Below are positions 18,533 to 27,495 of a DNA stretch of 64,000 bases, piece after piece. The stretch's first letter is position 1; each line of letters starts with the position of its first letter. The notes below the pieces were generated by a model. The model was not told the DNA's origin, made no database searches, and saw only the letters and a program-made list of their open reading frames with translations. Source of the stretch: Kordiimonas sp. SCSIO 12610 (GTDB lineage: Bacteria > Pseudomonadota > Alphaproteobacteria > Sphingomonadales > Kordiimonadaceae); NCBI RefSeq assembly GCF_024398015.1, contig NZ_CP073747.1, positions 3,407,001-3,471,000 on the forward strand. The letters are read 5' to 3'. Both the position numbers and the translations under genes were made by a program.

Positions 18533-18559
18533 AAAAGGCCCCATATGGGGCCTTTTCTA
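18533..18559. terminator. Terminator between the NSS transporter and sufE
   Basis: AAAAGGCCCC and GGGGCCTTTT form a perfect ten-base-pair stem with loop ATAT and T-rich tails on both strands, suited to stop both convergent genes. Confidence 0.88.
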
Positions 18560-18579
18560 TATCTAAATATAACTTACTT

Positions 18580-18996
18580 TCAACCAGCGTTCGCAGCGAT
18601 TTCCCTGATACGTTCAACCATAGAGAACAGACCATTTGCTCGCATGGGTGACAGGTGGGATGACAATCCTAAATCCGCCAAAACTTTCTTGGCGTCGGTA
18701 CCTAAAATTTCTGCGGACGTTTTACCAGAGTAGACAAGCAACATAAGTGCAACCAATCCCTTAACGATATGGGCATCACTATCGCCCCTCAATGTAATCG
18801 AATTGGCCTCAATTTCGGGAATAAGCCATACCTTTGACTGACAGCCACGAACCTTGAAAGCATCAACCATCTCATCCTCACCGAGCGGCGGTAATTTGCG
18901 CCCCAGATCGATAATATATTTATAGCGATCTTCCCAATCGTCGAGAAATTCAAATGTATCGATCACTTCTTCGAGCGTGATATCTGATAAAGACAT
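18580..18996 (-). CDS. sufE: SufE-family cysteine desulfurase activator
   Basis: 138 residues. SufE takes sulfur from the desulfurase SufS for iron-sulfur cluster assembly. The acceptor Cys52 lies in KVRGCQSKVW, preceded by LGRKLPPL; SDAHIVKGLVALMLLVYSGKT is the family's second block. No suf operon is adjacent, as is common in alphaproteobacteria. AAGG lies nine bases before the ATG. Confidence 0.93.
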   Translation of the reverse strand: MSLSDITLEEVIDTFEFLDDWEDRYKYIIDLGRKLPPLGEDEMVDAFKVRGCQSKVWLIPEIEANSITLRGDSDAHIVKGLVALMLLVYSGKTSAEILGTDAKKVLADLGLSSHLSPMRANGLFSMVERIREIAANAG

Positions 18997-19162
18997 ATCA
19001 ATCAGCCTTCTGTTTAAACGTCAGTATTTTCATGACGTGTTTAGAGAGAAAAATCAGCAAGTGCAAATAGCAACTTATGAATTCTGCTCAGATGTTGCTT
19101 GCAATCAGCCATAACACATGCATAGGGTTGTATGGGTGGGAAATAATGGGAGGCATTAGGGA

Positions 19163-20521
19163 ATGAGTGAAAAATCATCTATACAGTATCCAACAACAGG
19201 GTACGCCTGGTATACTGTCTTCCTGCTCCTGGTTGTTTACACCTTCTCTTTTATTGACCGACAAATCCTGGCCCTCCTTGGCCCGATGATCATTGATGAC
19301 TTTCAGTTGTCTGACACAGAATTTGGTGTCTTAAGCGGATTTGCCTTTGCAATTTTCTATACCATCTTCGGTCTATACTTCGCTCGTATCGCTGATAACA
19401 AAAGCCGAAAACTGCTAATCGCAGCAGGCTTGGTCATCTGGAGTGTTATGACAGCAGCATCAGCGTTTGCCCGTTCCCATACGACATTGTTTCTTATGCG
19501 GATTGGTGTTGGTATCGGTGAAGCGACACTATCGCCCGCGGCTGGGTCAATTATTGCGGACAGTTTCCCAAAGGATAAGCTCGCAACCGCACTCTCGATC
19601 TATGCCATGGGTATACCTTTCGGTATCGGCTTCTCCTATCTGCTTGGCGGGCAAATGATTACTGTTGCATCGTCAATTCCTGACATTCAGTTTCTTGATT
19701 TCACAATTGATAAAATTTGGCAGAAAACTTTCTTGCTTGTTGGCCTGCCGGGACTTTTGATTACTATATTGGTATTGTTCCTTAAAGAACCCACGCGTAA
19801 AGGCACCAGCGCAACTCATGTAGCAATGCCGTTTTCAGAAGTATATGAAATCTTTAAGCAACGCTGGAAAGCTTATATTTCAATATCATTGGGTACTTCA
19901 TTTATCGCAGCACTGGGTTTTGGCACCGCTGCATTTCTACCGGCCTTTTTCTTGCGAATTCACGATGTGGCTCCTTCAGAAATGGGGCAAACCTTTGGAA
20001 TAATCGCAATGGTCACTGGACCGCTTGGGCTGTTACTCGGCGGGATTGCTGCCGATCTGGGCGCAAAAAAAGGGCACCGGGATGCACATTTGAAAGCATT
20101 AATGCTGGCTCCTCTGGGGTTTGCCATTCCATCTACTATTTTACCGTTTCTAGAATACTCCTCAACTTTGTGGATAATGGTAGGGATTTCCAATTTATTT
20201 CTTAACCTGCCCGCTGGTGTCGCCTTTGCCAGTCTTCAGCTTATTTCACCCAATCGTATGCGCGGGCAAATCATTGCATTCCATATCTTTTTAACCAGTA
20301 TTATCGGATATGGCTTAGGGCCAACTATGATTGGATACTTCGCCGACACATTCTTTACCGGCCCTGAAAGTATTGGTTACGGCGCTGCGGTGGTTGCCGC
20401 GATTGCATTTCCTGCCAGTTTAATACTGTATCAATGGGGAAGAAAACCGTTCAAGAAAGCGCTTATTGAAGAAGAAAAACGCATTGCCGAACGGTTGGCG
20501 GTTTCAAGTGATGCGTCATAG
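19163..20521 (+). CDS. MFS transporter, spinster-like
   Basis: 452 residues with 12 predicted transmembrane helices. The first loop carries FARIADNKSRK, the MFS motif A variant, and FSFIDRQILALLGPMIIDDF in helix 1 resembles the spinster-type MFS family. GEATLSPAAGSIIADSFP is another conserved block. Substrate unknown; family members are annotated for sphingolipid-like or organic acid cargo. It stands alone with its own terminator. Confidence 0.88.
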   Translation: MSEKSSIQYPTTGYAWYTVFLLLVVYTFSFIDRQILALLGPMIIDDFQLSDTEFGVLSGFAFAIFYTIFGLYFARIADNKSRKLLIAAGLVIWSVMTAASAFARSHTTLFLMRIGVGIGEATLSPAAGSIIADSFPKDKLATALSIYAMGIPFGIGFSYLLGGQMITVASSIPDIQFLDFTIDKIWQKTFLLVGLPGLLITILVLFLKEPTRKGTSATHVAMPFSEVYEIFKQRWKAYISISLGTSFIAALGFGTAAFLPAFFLRIHDVAPSEMGQTFGIIAMVTGPLGLLLGGIAADLGAKKGHRDAHLKALMLAPLGFAIPSTILPFLEYSSTLWIMVGISNLFLNLPAGVAFASLQLISPNRMRGQIIAFHIFLTSIIGYGLGPTMIGYFADTFFTGPESIGYGAAVVAAIAFPASLILYQWGRKPFKKALIEEEKRIAERLAVSSDAS

Positions 20522-20524
20522 AAA

Positions 20525-20553
20525 AAAAGGTGACGATAAACGTCACCTTTTGA
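20525..20553. terminator. Terminator after the MFS gene
   Basis: AAAAGGTGACG and CGTCACCTTTT form an 11-base-pair stem with loop ATAAA. The minus strand has a run of seven Ts, so it may also stop the convergent gene at 20691-21200. Confidence 0.85.
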
Positions 20554-20690
20554 GTTCAGACTGAAAGAAGCCTAAATACTGATTAAGCTTCATGGTTAAT
20601 ATAGTTATAAACTATTAATATTGCAAATAATGTAAGCTCACTTTTGCGCGATTGTTACAAACCCGTGACATTATCATAATTTTTATAGCT

Positions 20691-21200
20691 TTATTTTGTG
20701 GCGATCAGATCAATCGCTTCAGCTTCGACATGCTCATTGTTAGGTCTAAATTTTAATACAACCCCTGGAATAAGACCAATTTCCAACTCAATTTCTTCAA
20801 AATGAAATCTTTTGAAATTCAGCTTTCTACGGGCTGCGCTCGCTCTAAACAATGACGATAAAATCGTATTGATTAATGTCTTACCTTTGGTTTCCTCCAG
20901 AAGCACTTGCTGTTCAGCTTCATCAATTAACTCACGAAGCTTAAGATGAGGAACCACCTTGGGCGAAAGGCCCAACGCAACTTCAACCTCAGTTACATCA
21001 TAGCCAGCACGTTCAATATAAGGCAGGGCTTCATTGAATTGCTGTGCAGTTTTAGAGAGCGTATCACCGCCAAGATTTTTTAATTCCTGTGTCATCGCGC
21101 CGTAGGCATGGACGGCACTTTCCTGAAGATTTAAATCCTTACCCTTGCCAAACAGGGCCTGACGCAAGTCTTCAAAAATATCAGGCAATCGTTTAGTCAT
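20691..21200 (-). CDS. Hypothetical protein
   Basis: 169 residues, no signal peptide and no membrane segment. I do not recognise the family. The first two thirds look helical (QESAVHAYGAMTQELKNLG; KLRELIDEAEQQVLLEETKGKTL) and the last third, starting about SAARRKLNFKRFHFEEIELEIGL, looks like beta strands with IPGVVLKFRPN. A good ribosome site (AGAGGG, eight bases) supports it as real. It is in the same direction as nothing close except the dehydrogenase 58 bases upstream, with which it could be co-transcribed. Confidence 0.65.
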   Translation of the reverse strand: MTKRLPDIFEDLRQALFGKGKDLNLQESAVHAYGAMTQELKNLGGDTLSKTAQQFNEALPYIERAGYDVTEVEVALGLSPKVVPHLKLRELIDEAEQQVLLEETKGKTLINTILSSLFRASAARRKLNFKRFHFEEIELEIGLIPGVVLKFRPNNEHVEAEAIDLIATK

Positions 21201-21258
21201 TTGTGAAACCCTCTCTGTTTTATAAATTCTTATATCAGAGAGATATAAGTATCACTGG

Positions 21259-22305
21259 CTAAGATTGAAAGTCATCAATCACAGAAAGACCGTCGGGGGG
21301 TACTTCAGCCATTGTCATTAATATCGAAGCCGCATCAGATAGAGCGACAGTATTTCCCAAAAGCCTCTGCGGCTCTAACCTGCCATCCGTGATCATCTCA
21401 AGCATGTCAGGATATTTGTGTGCCTGCATTCCATGACTACCCAGCAAATCAAGCTCACGGCCAATGACCAGATTCATCGGGATTTTCATATCTTTATAAC
21501 TATCAACCGCCAACCCAATCTGGATATGCCTGCCACGTTTCCTAAGGCACGCAATCGAATTGTATGCTGTTATCGGGGACCCAAGGGCATCAACGGAAAC
21601 ATGTGCTCCACCATCGGTTATGTCCATAATAGCTTCAACTACGCTTTCGACTGCGCTCGCATCAATGCAGATATCCGCACCGATATCCTCTGCTTTTTGA
21701 AGCGCAGACCTTTTCACATCAACAGCAACCGTCTGCGCACCTAATGCCTTGGCAATCATAATGGCGGATAACCCTATGCCGCCAGCCCCGTGGACCACCA
21801 CCCATTCCTCAGAAACTACCGCAGCCCGGGCCGTCATCGCCCGAAAACTGGTCATAAACCGGCACCCCAAGCTCGCGGCAGTCACCGGCGAAATGGCGTC
21901 CGGCAATCGAACCAGATTAACATCGGCATAATCGATGGCACAATATTCAGCAAAGGCCCCATAGGCGGTGAAACCAGGCTGAAAATCATTATCGCAGATA
22001 TGTTGATTATCGGACTTACAGCTTGTGCATCGACCACATCCGCCAGAAAAAGGAACGATAACCCGATCACCAACGGACCAGTGTTTAACGCCTTTGCCTA
22101 CCTCTACTATTTCACCGCAGCATTCATGCCCCGGCACGTTCGGAAGGTTAATCGCGGGGTCATGCCCCATCCAGCCATGCCAATCACTTCGGCAAATTCC
22201 GTTTGCCAAGGTTTTAATGACAACACCGTCCTGACTGGAGCCTGGGTCCTTGATATTTTCTATTGTTATCTCACCGCCAAATTCACGGTAAATCGCCGCC
22301 CGCAT
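21259..22305 (-). CDS. Zinc-dependent alcohol dehydrogenase family protein
   Basis: A 348-residue medium-chain dehydrogenase. Catalytic zinc residues: Cys in GICRSDWHGW (about 38) and the GHECCGEIVEVG block. Structural zinc loop: GCGRCTSCKSDNQHIC, four cysteines. NAD(P)-binding: GAGGIGLSA (about 173-181). Substrate unknown; such enzymes act on alcohols or aldehydes. AGGGAGG precedes the ATG. It diverges from the nitrilase gene across a 141-base interval. Confidence 0.9.
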   Translation of the reverse strand: MRAAIYREFGGEITIENIKDPGSSQDGVVIKTLANGICRSDWHGWMGHDPAINLPNVPGHECCGEIVEVGKGVKHWSVGDRVIVPFSGGCGRCTSCKSDNQHICDNDFQPGFTAYGAFAEYCAIDYADVNLVRLPDAISPVTAASLGCRFMTSFRAMTARAAVVSEEWVVVHGAGGIGLSAIMIAKALGAQTVAVDVKRSALQKAEDIGADICIDASAVESVVEAIMDITDGGAHVSVDALGSPITAYNSIACLRKRGRHIQIGLAVDSYKDMKIPMNLVIGRELDLLGSHGMQAHKYPDMLEMITDGRLEPQRLLGNTVALSDAASILMTMAEVPPDGLSVIDDFQS

Positions 22306-22446
22306 GCATACCCTCCCTTAAGGTGTTTGTATGCCAACCATTTTCTAGATTAGGCCTGATTTGTCACATCACGAATTCGCCAATTGACTTCATAATGTGC
22401 AATCTCCTACATCAGACTATATATCTTCAATAATCGGAGCGCGCAT

Positions 22447-23394
22447 ATGTCTGTCACAACACCTTTCGCAGCAGCTGTTGTACAAGCATCACCTGTTATT
22501 TTTGACCTTGATCGGTCGATCGAAAAATTTGCTGACTTAGCAAGTGATGCACAAGCGCAAGGCTCCAAGCTGACAGTATTTCCAGAAGCGTTCTTATCCG
22601 CCTATCCAAAGGACAGTGATTTTGGCACACGCTTTGGCTATCGCACCGAAGAAGGCCGCAATGAATTCAAACGGTACTATGAAAGTGCAATTGAAATTGG
22701 TAGCCCTGAAATGGAACGCCTGTCAAAATCGATCAAAAAAATTGGCACTCAAATCGTTTTAGGCGTTATCGAACGCGACGGCGGTACTTTATACTGCTCA
22801 GTCTTTTTCTTTAATAAAAATGGTGATTTTCTTGGTAAACACAGAAAACTCATGCCTACAGCCTTGGAGCGTTTAACATGGGGACAGGGCGATGGTTCGA
22901 CCCTACCCGTTCTTGATACGCCAGAAGGCAAAGTGGGCGGTGTGATTTGCTGGGAAAACTATATGCCGCTTCTTCGAACCACTATGTACGCAAAAGGTAT
23001 CGAACTTTACTGCGCACCTACAGTTGATGACCGCGACACATGGCAATCCACCATGCGTCACATTTCCTGCGAGGGCCGTTGTTTTGTATTATCCGCATGT
23101 CAGTACATGACGGTGAACGACCTGCCTGAAGGGTATAATAGCGGGCCTATGGTTGCAGGCGGCGGACCATTGATAAGAGGCGGAAGCACAATTATTGCCC
23201 CTAGGGGGGAAGTATTAGCGGATGCCGTATACGGCAGAGAATGTATTTTAACGGCAGAAATTGACCTGAACGAAATCCCCCGGGGTAAGTATGATTTTGA
23301 TGCCGTCGGTCACTATGGCCGCCCTGACATATTTACGCTAACCGTTGATGAGCGCTCAAAAAAGAACGTCCACCTGATCAAGGACAGCGAATAA
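22447..23394 (+). CDS. Nitrilase
   Basis: A 315-residue carbon-nitrogen hydrolase of the nitrilase branch. The catalytic triad is complete: Glu47 in FPEAF, Lys134 in GKHRKLMPT and Cys168 in GVICWENYMP. The GVICWENYMPL context is typical of true aliphatic/aromatic nitrilases and cyanide hydratases rather than amidases. It would turn R-CN into the acid and ammonia. CGGAGCG lies eight bases before the ATG. The divergent dehydrogenase may or may not be functionally related. Confidence 0.92.
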   Translation: MSVTTPFAAAVVQASPVIFDLDRSIEKFADLASDAQAQGSKLTVFPEAFLSAYPKDSDFGTRFGYRTEEGRNEFKRYYESAIEIGSPEMERLSKSIKKIGTQIVLGVIERDGGTLYCSVFFFNKNGDFLGKHRKLMPTALERLTWGQGDGSTLPVLDTPEGKVGGVICWENYMPLLRTTMYAKGIELYCAPTVDDRDTWQSTMRHISCEGRCFVLSACQYMTVNDLPEGYNSGPMVAGGGPLIRGGSTIIAPRGEVLADAVYGRECILTAEIDLNEIPRGKYDFDAVGHYGRPDIFTLTVDERSKKNVHLIKDSE

Positions 23395-23523
23395 AACGTA
23401 AGTCATGTTCAAAGTCTTCGCTTGGGCCCACAATAATATAATGATCCAGATAATAACTTCATATTGAAGATTGTTGGGAATACTCTATAGAATCTTTCCA
23501 ACACTCAATTCAGGGACAAGTTA

Positions 23524-24426
23524 TTGGCTCAACCAGATATAACCTCTAAGGCTAGTTCAAGCGTAGAAGCAGCATCCCTTATGGTACTCGCAGGGATTTG
23601 CTTTGCAGGTGTTAACACACTTACCCAGTATGTAACAATGCGGTTAGGCCTTGCTTCAACCACTGTAGCCTTCTGGCAATATTTTGCAGCGTTATTATTT
23701 GGTGTTCCCTGGTTAGTTAAAAACGGGCTCACTCACCTCAGAACCGCAAACCTTAAACTTCACCTTCTCAGGGTTGCACTTGCAAGTGTCGGGGTTCAAT
23801 TCTGGATTGCTGGGCTCGCGAGCGTCCCCATATGGCAAGCAATTGCCCTTGTGATGACCTCACCCTTTTTTGTTACACTTGGCGCATCACTGTTTCTCGG
23901 TGAGAAAATCGGTGCCCACAGGTGGCTTGCAACTCTCTTGGGCTTTACCGGAGGGATGATTATTCTAGCACCCTGGTCTGATGCCTTTTCCCTGGATGCG
24001 GTTTTACCAGTTGTCGCAGCCGTTTTATGGGCAGGTGTGTCCTTAATTACAAAGCGATTAACAGTTAGTGAAACACCAGAAAGTATTACCATTTACCTAT
24101 TGCTATTGCTTACTCCCATCAACGCTGCCCTAGCGTTTGGCGATGGTGGTTTTCTTATCACGGATGAACTTGCCATCATGATGATTGGTATCCTCGGTAT
24201 CCTCACCATGCTTGCGCAGTTTTTTATCGCTAAAGCCTATGACCGAGCAGACGCATCTTATATCCAGCCTTTTGATCATTTGAAATTACCGCTAAATATT
24301 CTTGCTGGCTGGCTCGTGTTTGGCTTTTTGCCAACAGGGAACCTTTGGATAGGTGCCGTTATGATTGTCGCTGCATCACTATATATCGTTCACCGCGAAA
24401 GCGTATCAGGCAAAGCACGCAATTAA
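23524..24426 (+). CDS. DMT-superfamily (EamA) transporter
   Basis: 300 residues with about ten hydrophobic helices in two EamA repeats (about 14-145 and 155-290), giving the drug/metabolite transporter fold. LFLGEKIGAHRWLATLLGFTGG is the conserved end of the first repeat. Substrate unknown. The start is a TTG at 23524 preceded by AGGGA; no ATG or GTG fits better. It converges on the flippase gene with 28 bases between stops. Confidence 0.85.
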   Translation: MAQPDITSKASSSVEAASLMVLAGICFAGVNTLTQYVTMRLGLASTTVAFWQYFAALLFGVPWLVKNGLTHLRTANLKLHLLRVALASVGVQFWIAGLASVPIWQAIALVMTSPFFVTLGASLFLGEKIGAHRWLATLLGFTGGMIILAPWSDAFSLDAVLPVVAAVLWAGVSLITKRLTVSETPESITIYLLLLLTPINAALAFGDGGFLITDELAIMMIGILGILTMLAQFFIAKAYDRADASYIQPFDHLKLPLNILAGWLVFGFLPTGNLWIGAVMIVAASLYIVHRESVSGKARN

Positions 24427-24454
24427 TCCCTTTATGCGAAATCAGGTTCTGTGT

Positions 24455-25864
24455 TTATGGCTGCTTAAAATGTATTAGCTTTTGCAGCACCAAATGCTTT
24501 AGTGGTGATCGCGTGATAAACAACAATATAAGTATATAAATACCACCGGCCGCCCCTGCCCCAAGGAATGCCCAGACTAGATCAACATCAAGCTTCTCAA
24601 TGAAGAAGCGACTAGCTAGAAGGCCAAAGACTAACAAGACGACAAGGCATAGCGGCCTGCCTATGGTTTTCAGGAAATCGTGGAATTGAAAGTCAATAAT
24701 CCGGGATAGAATCCACTGACTGAAAATCATGTATAAAACCGCAGGCACGATCAGGGCAATCGCGACACTTTCAATATCATGTCTCGCGGCGACGAACACA
24801 GCAGCCAATCGTGTCATAAAAACAAATAGATCTAAGAGGAAAAACGCCTTTGTTTTTCCAAGCGCAACACCCAGTTCTTTTGCGATTGAGAAAGGAGCGG
24901 CAAAGATAATTGATACGGCGAGGATCCGGGCAATTGATCCAGCCTGTACCCATTGATCGCCAAACAATATTTGAACCGCATAATCACCAAATATCGCAAG
25001 CCATATCAATAATGGCCACAATAAATCCAGTACACACCGAAGGCGGTAAAAATAGGCCTGTTTCAGATCACGACCGTCACGTTTTTCCTGCGCGAAACTA
25101 GAGAATAAAACCTGACCGATTGCCGGATAAATCTGTTCCCACACCAAACGTGTAACGGTCGCGGCACGATCGTACATTCCGGCAATCGAGAAGCCCTGGA
25201 ATTTGCCGACTATCAAATCAACCATCGCAGTGTTCAATTGATATACAACATTAGAACCGGTCACCCATCCACCAAAAGCAAGCAGCGCTCGCGCACGGAT
25301 AAGGCCGAGCCCATAATCCTTTATGGCGAAATGCCGAACACCACATGTAAGAGTGGATACAAAGCTGAAGGCAATAGTGCCATAGGCAAGCGCCATTGCA
25401 CCATATCCTATATAGGCAAGATAAACTGACACTGCCGAAGAAATACAAGCCGCAACCAATTCTGCGAACGCCATCCAACCAAAATCATGAGCTCTGGCTG
25501 CTTTGGATTGCACCATAATTGTAAATGGAAAAATAAGGAAATTTACCGCTAGTATTTTCAGCATGTCTCCCATTTGGGGTGTTTCATACCAATTTGATAG
25601 ATATGATGCCCCAAAGTTAGTGAGCACATATAAAATCAAACCCATTATGGATACTAATGTAAATGCGGTTCGCGTAACGGTTTTATCCAGTACATCAATT
25701 TGGATCATGTAAGCGCCGACACCAAGACCACGAAACCCATTCATCATCAACATAACCGCATAAGATACGGCGAACAGACCAATTTCAGCCGGACTCAGGA
25801 TACGAGCAACAATAATCGCACTTATCAACTGGATAGCAGATTGAAAAACCCTACCCGTTAACAA
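24455..25864 (-). CDS. Oligosaccharide flippase family protein (Wzx-like)
   Basis: A 469-residue, roughly 12-helix MOP-superfamily membrane protein. The start QSAIQLISAIIVARILSPAEIGLFA is typical of polysaccharide flippases, and GDQWVQAG in the second half is common to the ExoT/AmsL/WzxC branch. It should flip lipid-linked glycans. No glycosyltransferase or polymerase genes sit beside it. The only usable start in the open frame is a TTG at 25864 with no clear ribosome site; the frame opens about 15 codons upstream, so the N-terminus is uncertain. Confidence 0.8.
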   Translation of the reverse strand: MLTGRVFQSAIQLISAIIVARILSPAEIGLFAVSYAVMLMMNGFRGLGVGAYMIQIDVLDKTVTRTAFTLVSIMGLILYVLTNFGASYLSNWYETPQMGDMLKILAVNFLIFPFTIMVQSKAARAHDFGWMAFAELVAACISSAVSVYLAYIGYGAMALAYGTIAFSFVSTLTCGVRHFAIKDYGLGLIRARALLAFGGWVTGSNVVYQLNTAMVDLIVGKFQGFSIAGMYDRAATVTRLVWEQIYPAIGQVLFSSFAQEKRDGRDLKQAYFYRLRCVLDLLWPLLIWLAIFGDYAVQILFGDQWVQAGSIARILAVSIIFAAPFSIAKELGVALGKTKAFFLLDLFVFMTRLAAVFVAARHDIESVAIALIVPAVLYMIFSQWILSRIIDFQFHDFLKTIGRPLCLVVLLVFGLLASRFFIEKLDVDLVWAFLGAGAAGGIYILILLFITRSPLKHLVLQKLIHFKQP

Positions 25865-26002
25865 ACGCGATATAGAGACCGAAACTCTTGGGACAGAAAC
25901 GATTGTATATCACCCTATTCAGAATGTGGACACCCACACTAGCAAGTAATGTTGCTACACCAAACCTACATTAATTCGTATTTTATAGCGTAAAAGGGTC
26001 TT

Positions 26003-26047
26003 TATAAAAATAAAAAGGACATGCCTCCCCCATCTGAGACACGTCCT
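26003..26047 (-). terminator. Terminator after the exported peptidase gene
   Basis: On the minus strand AGGACGTG pairs with CATGTCCT (one G-U pair) around an inner CTC/GAG-containing loop and is followed by TTTTTATTTTTATA. It lies about 95 bases after the M24 peptidase stop. A small extra palindrome ATCACG-CATT-CGTGAT lies at 26063-26078. Confidence 0.7.
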
Positions 26048-26142
26048 GATTATAACATGCGAATCACGCATTCGTGATATCAATCTAGCTGATTGCTAAA
26101 ATTTTTCTAGAGAAAAATCGTCGCAGCCTTAAGAGAAAGCAC

Positions 26143-27429
26143 CTATCCAAGCGCTCCAATTGGGTTTTCCAGACTTTCAGGCGGTGTTGTGAACCAGGCT
26201 GGACCCTCTTTGGTCATATATATACAATCCTCAAAGCGTACTCCAAATTCACCAAAAATATAAATGCCTGGCTCATTAGAGAAGCACATTCCGGGCGCCA
26301 ATTTAGTTTCTTCACCGTGGACAAAATTCACACTTTCATGCCCGTCCATACCAATTCCATGGCCTGTTCGATGGCTAAGGCCTGGTGTTTTGTAACCTGG
26401 CCCATAGCCAAGGCTTTCATAATAACGGCGCACAGCATCATCAACCTGGCCAGCTGGTGTACCTAACTGAGCGGCTTCAAAGGCAATTTCCTGACCACGT
26501 TTTACAGTATTCCAGACCTCTCGTTGGCGCTTATTTGGTTCACCGAAAACAAATGTTCTTGAAATATCAGATTGATATCCATGGACCGAACATCCACAGT
26601 CCATCAGAACGATTTGTCCTTCTTCAACCGTTTGCGGCTGACTTGTGCCATGCGGATATGCACTCGCTTCACCCATCAAAATCAATGCCCAAGCATTTTG
26701 GCCACCAAGAGCGCGTTGGGATGCACCCATCAATGCACGTACATCAGCTGGTGTCATTCCCTTATCCAACTGACTATAGACATGCGCATAGGCTCCTAAC
26801 GTAACTTCATTAGCCTTTTTCATAAGTTGCAGTTCATGCTCGGATTTAAACATTCTGCATCCAAGCGTTATCGGCAATGCGGACACTATCTCGTAATCCG
26901 AGGATGCAGTTTTAAGGCCCTCAACAACAAAATACCTTACTGTATCCTCAAACCCAATTTTTCCGGCTTTGATGCCTCTGTCTTTAAGGATACCAACAAC
27001 ACGCTCAAACGGGCTTTCGTGCTCGTGCCATGTACGAACATCATCGCCAAAAGTCATACTTTCACGCACACTTGGTTCTTCAAAGAACGGTGTGACAACG
27101 GCAAGATCACCTTCGCGTGGAATGACAATGGCTGTTAAGCGTTCGCTTCTACGCCACCGGATACCAGTAAAATACAGCATCGCTGAACCTGGTTCCAAAA
27201 CGATAGCGTCTATGCCTTTCTCTGCCATCAATGTTTGCGCTTTGCGCACACGATCAACACGTTCTTGAACAGTGATTGGTGATACACTACCCGTGATATC
27301 TTCCAGTTTACTTTTCTGCACGCTTGTTGCGTTACGCGTTAACGGTGATGCTGCCAGCGATGCGCCCGCAGCGCCAATTGCTCCGGCAGCACCTGTTAGC
27401 TTCAAGAAATTTCGTTTACTAATAGACAT
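26143..27429 (-). CDS. Exported M24 family metallopeptidase (Xaa-Pro peptidase type)
   Basis: 428 residues. The leader MSISKRNFLKLTGAAGAIGAAGASLA looks like a Tat signal with Lys-Arg in place of Arg-Arg. Then a creatinase-like N-terminal domain (about 55-190) and a pita-bread M24 domain with metal ligands visible in LMDCGCSVHGYQSDISRTF (two Asp), SHRTGHGIG (His), SNEPGIY (Glu) and VRFED (Glu). M24B members cut Xaa-Pro bonds. It follows the amidohydrolase gene by 66 bases; both products look exported and may act on the same peptides. AGGGGA precedes the ATG. Confidence 0.88.
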   Translation of the reverse strand: MSISKRNFLKLTGAAGAIGAAGASLAASPLTRNATSVQKSKLEDITGSVSPITVQERVDRVRKAQTLMAEKGIDAIVLEPGSAMLYFTGIRWRRSERLTAIVIPREGDLAVVTPFFEEPSVRESMTFGDDVRTWHEHESPFERVVGILKDRGIKAGKIGFEDTVRYFVVEGLKTASSDYEIVSALPITLGCRMFKSEHELQLMKKANEVTLGAYAHVYSQLDKGMTPADVRALMGASQRALGGQNAWALILMGEASAYPHGTSQPQTVEEGQIVLMDCGCSVHGYQSDISRTFVFGEPNKRQREVWNTVKRGQEIAFEAAQLGTPAGQVDDAVRRYYESLGYGPGYKTPGLSHRTGHGIGMDGHESVNFVHGEETKLAPGMCFSNEPGIYIFGEFGVRFEDCIYMTKEGPAWFTTPPESLENPIGALG

Positions 27430-27495
27430 ATTTTTTCCCCTACCCTCTTCTGCTTTTTCAGCTAATACGCATTGCGTTATCGTGTACGGCCCTGT

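Noticed and set aside
21790-22353. 187-codon plus-strand open frame
   Set aside because: Lies fully antisense to the alcohol dehydrogenase gene, which has clear zinc and NAD motifs; the frame encodes no recognisable protein.
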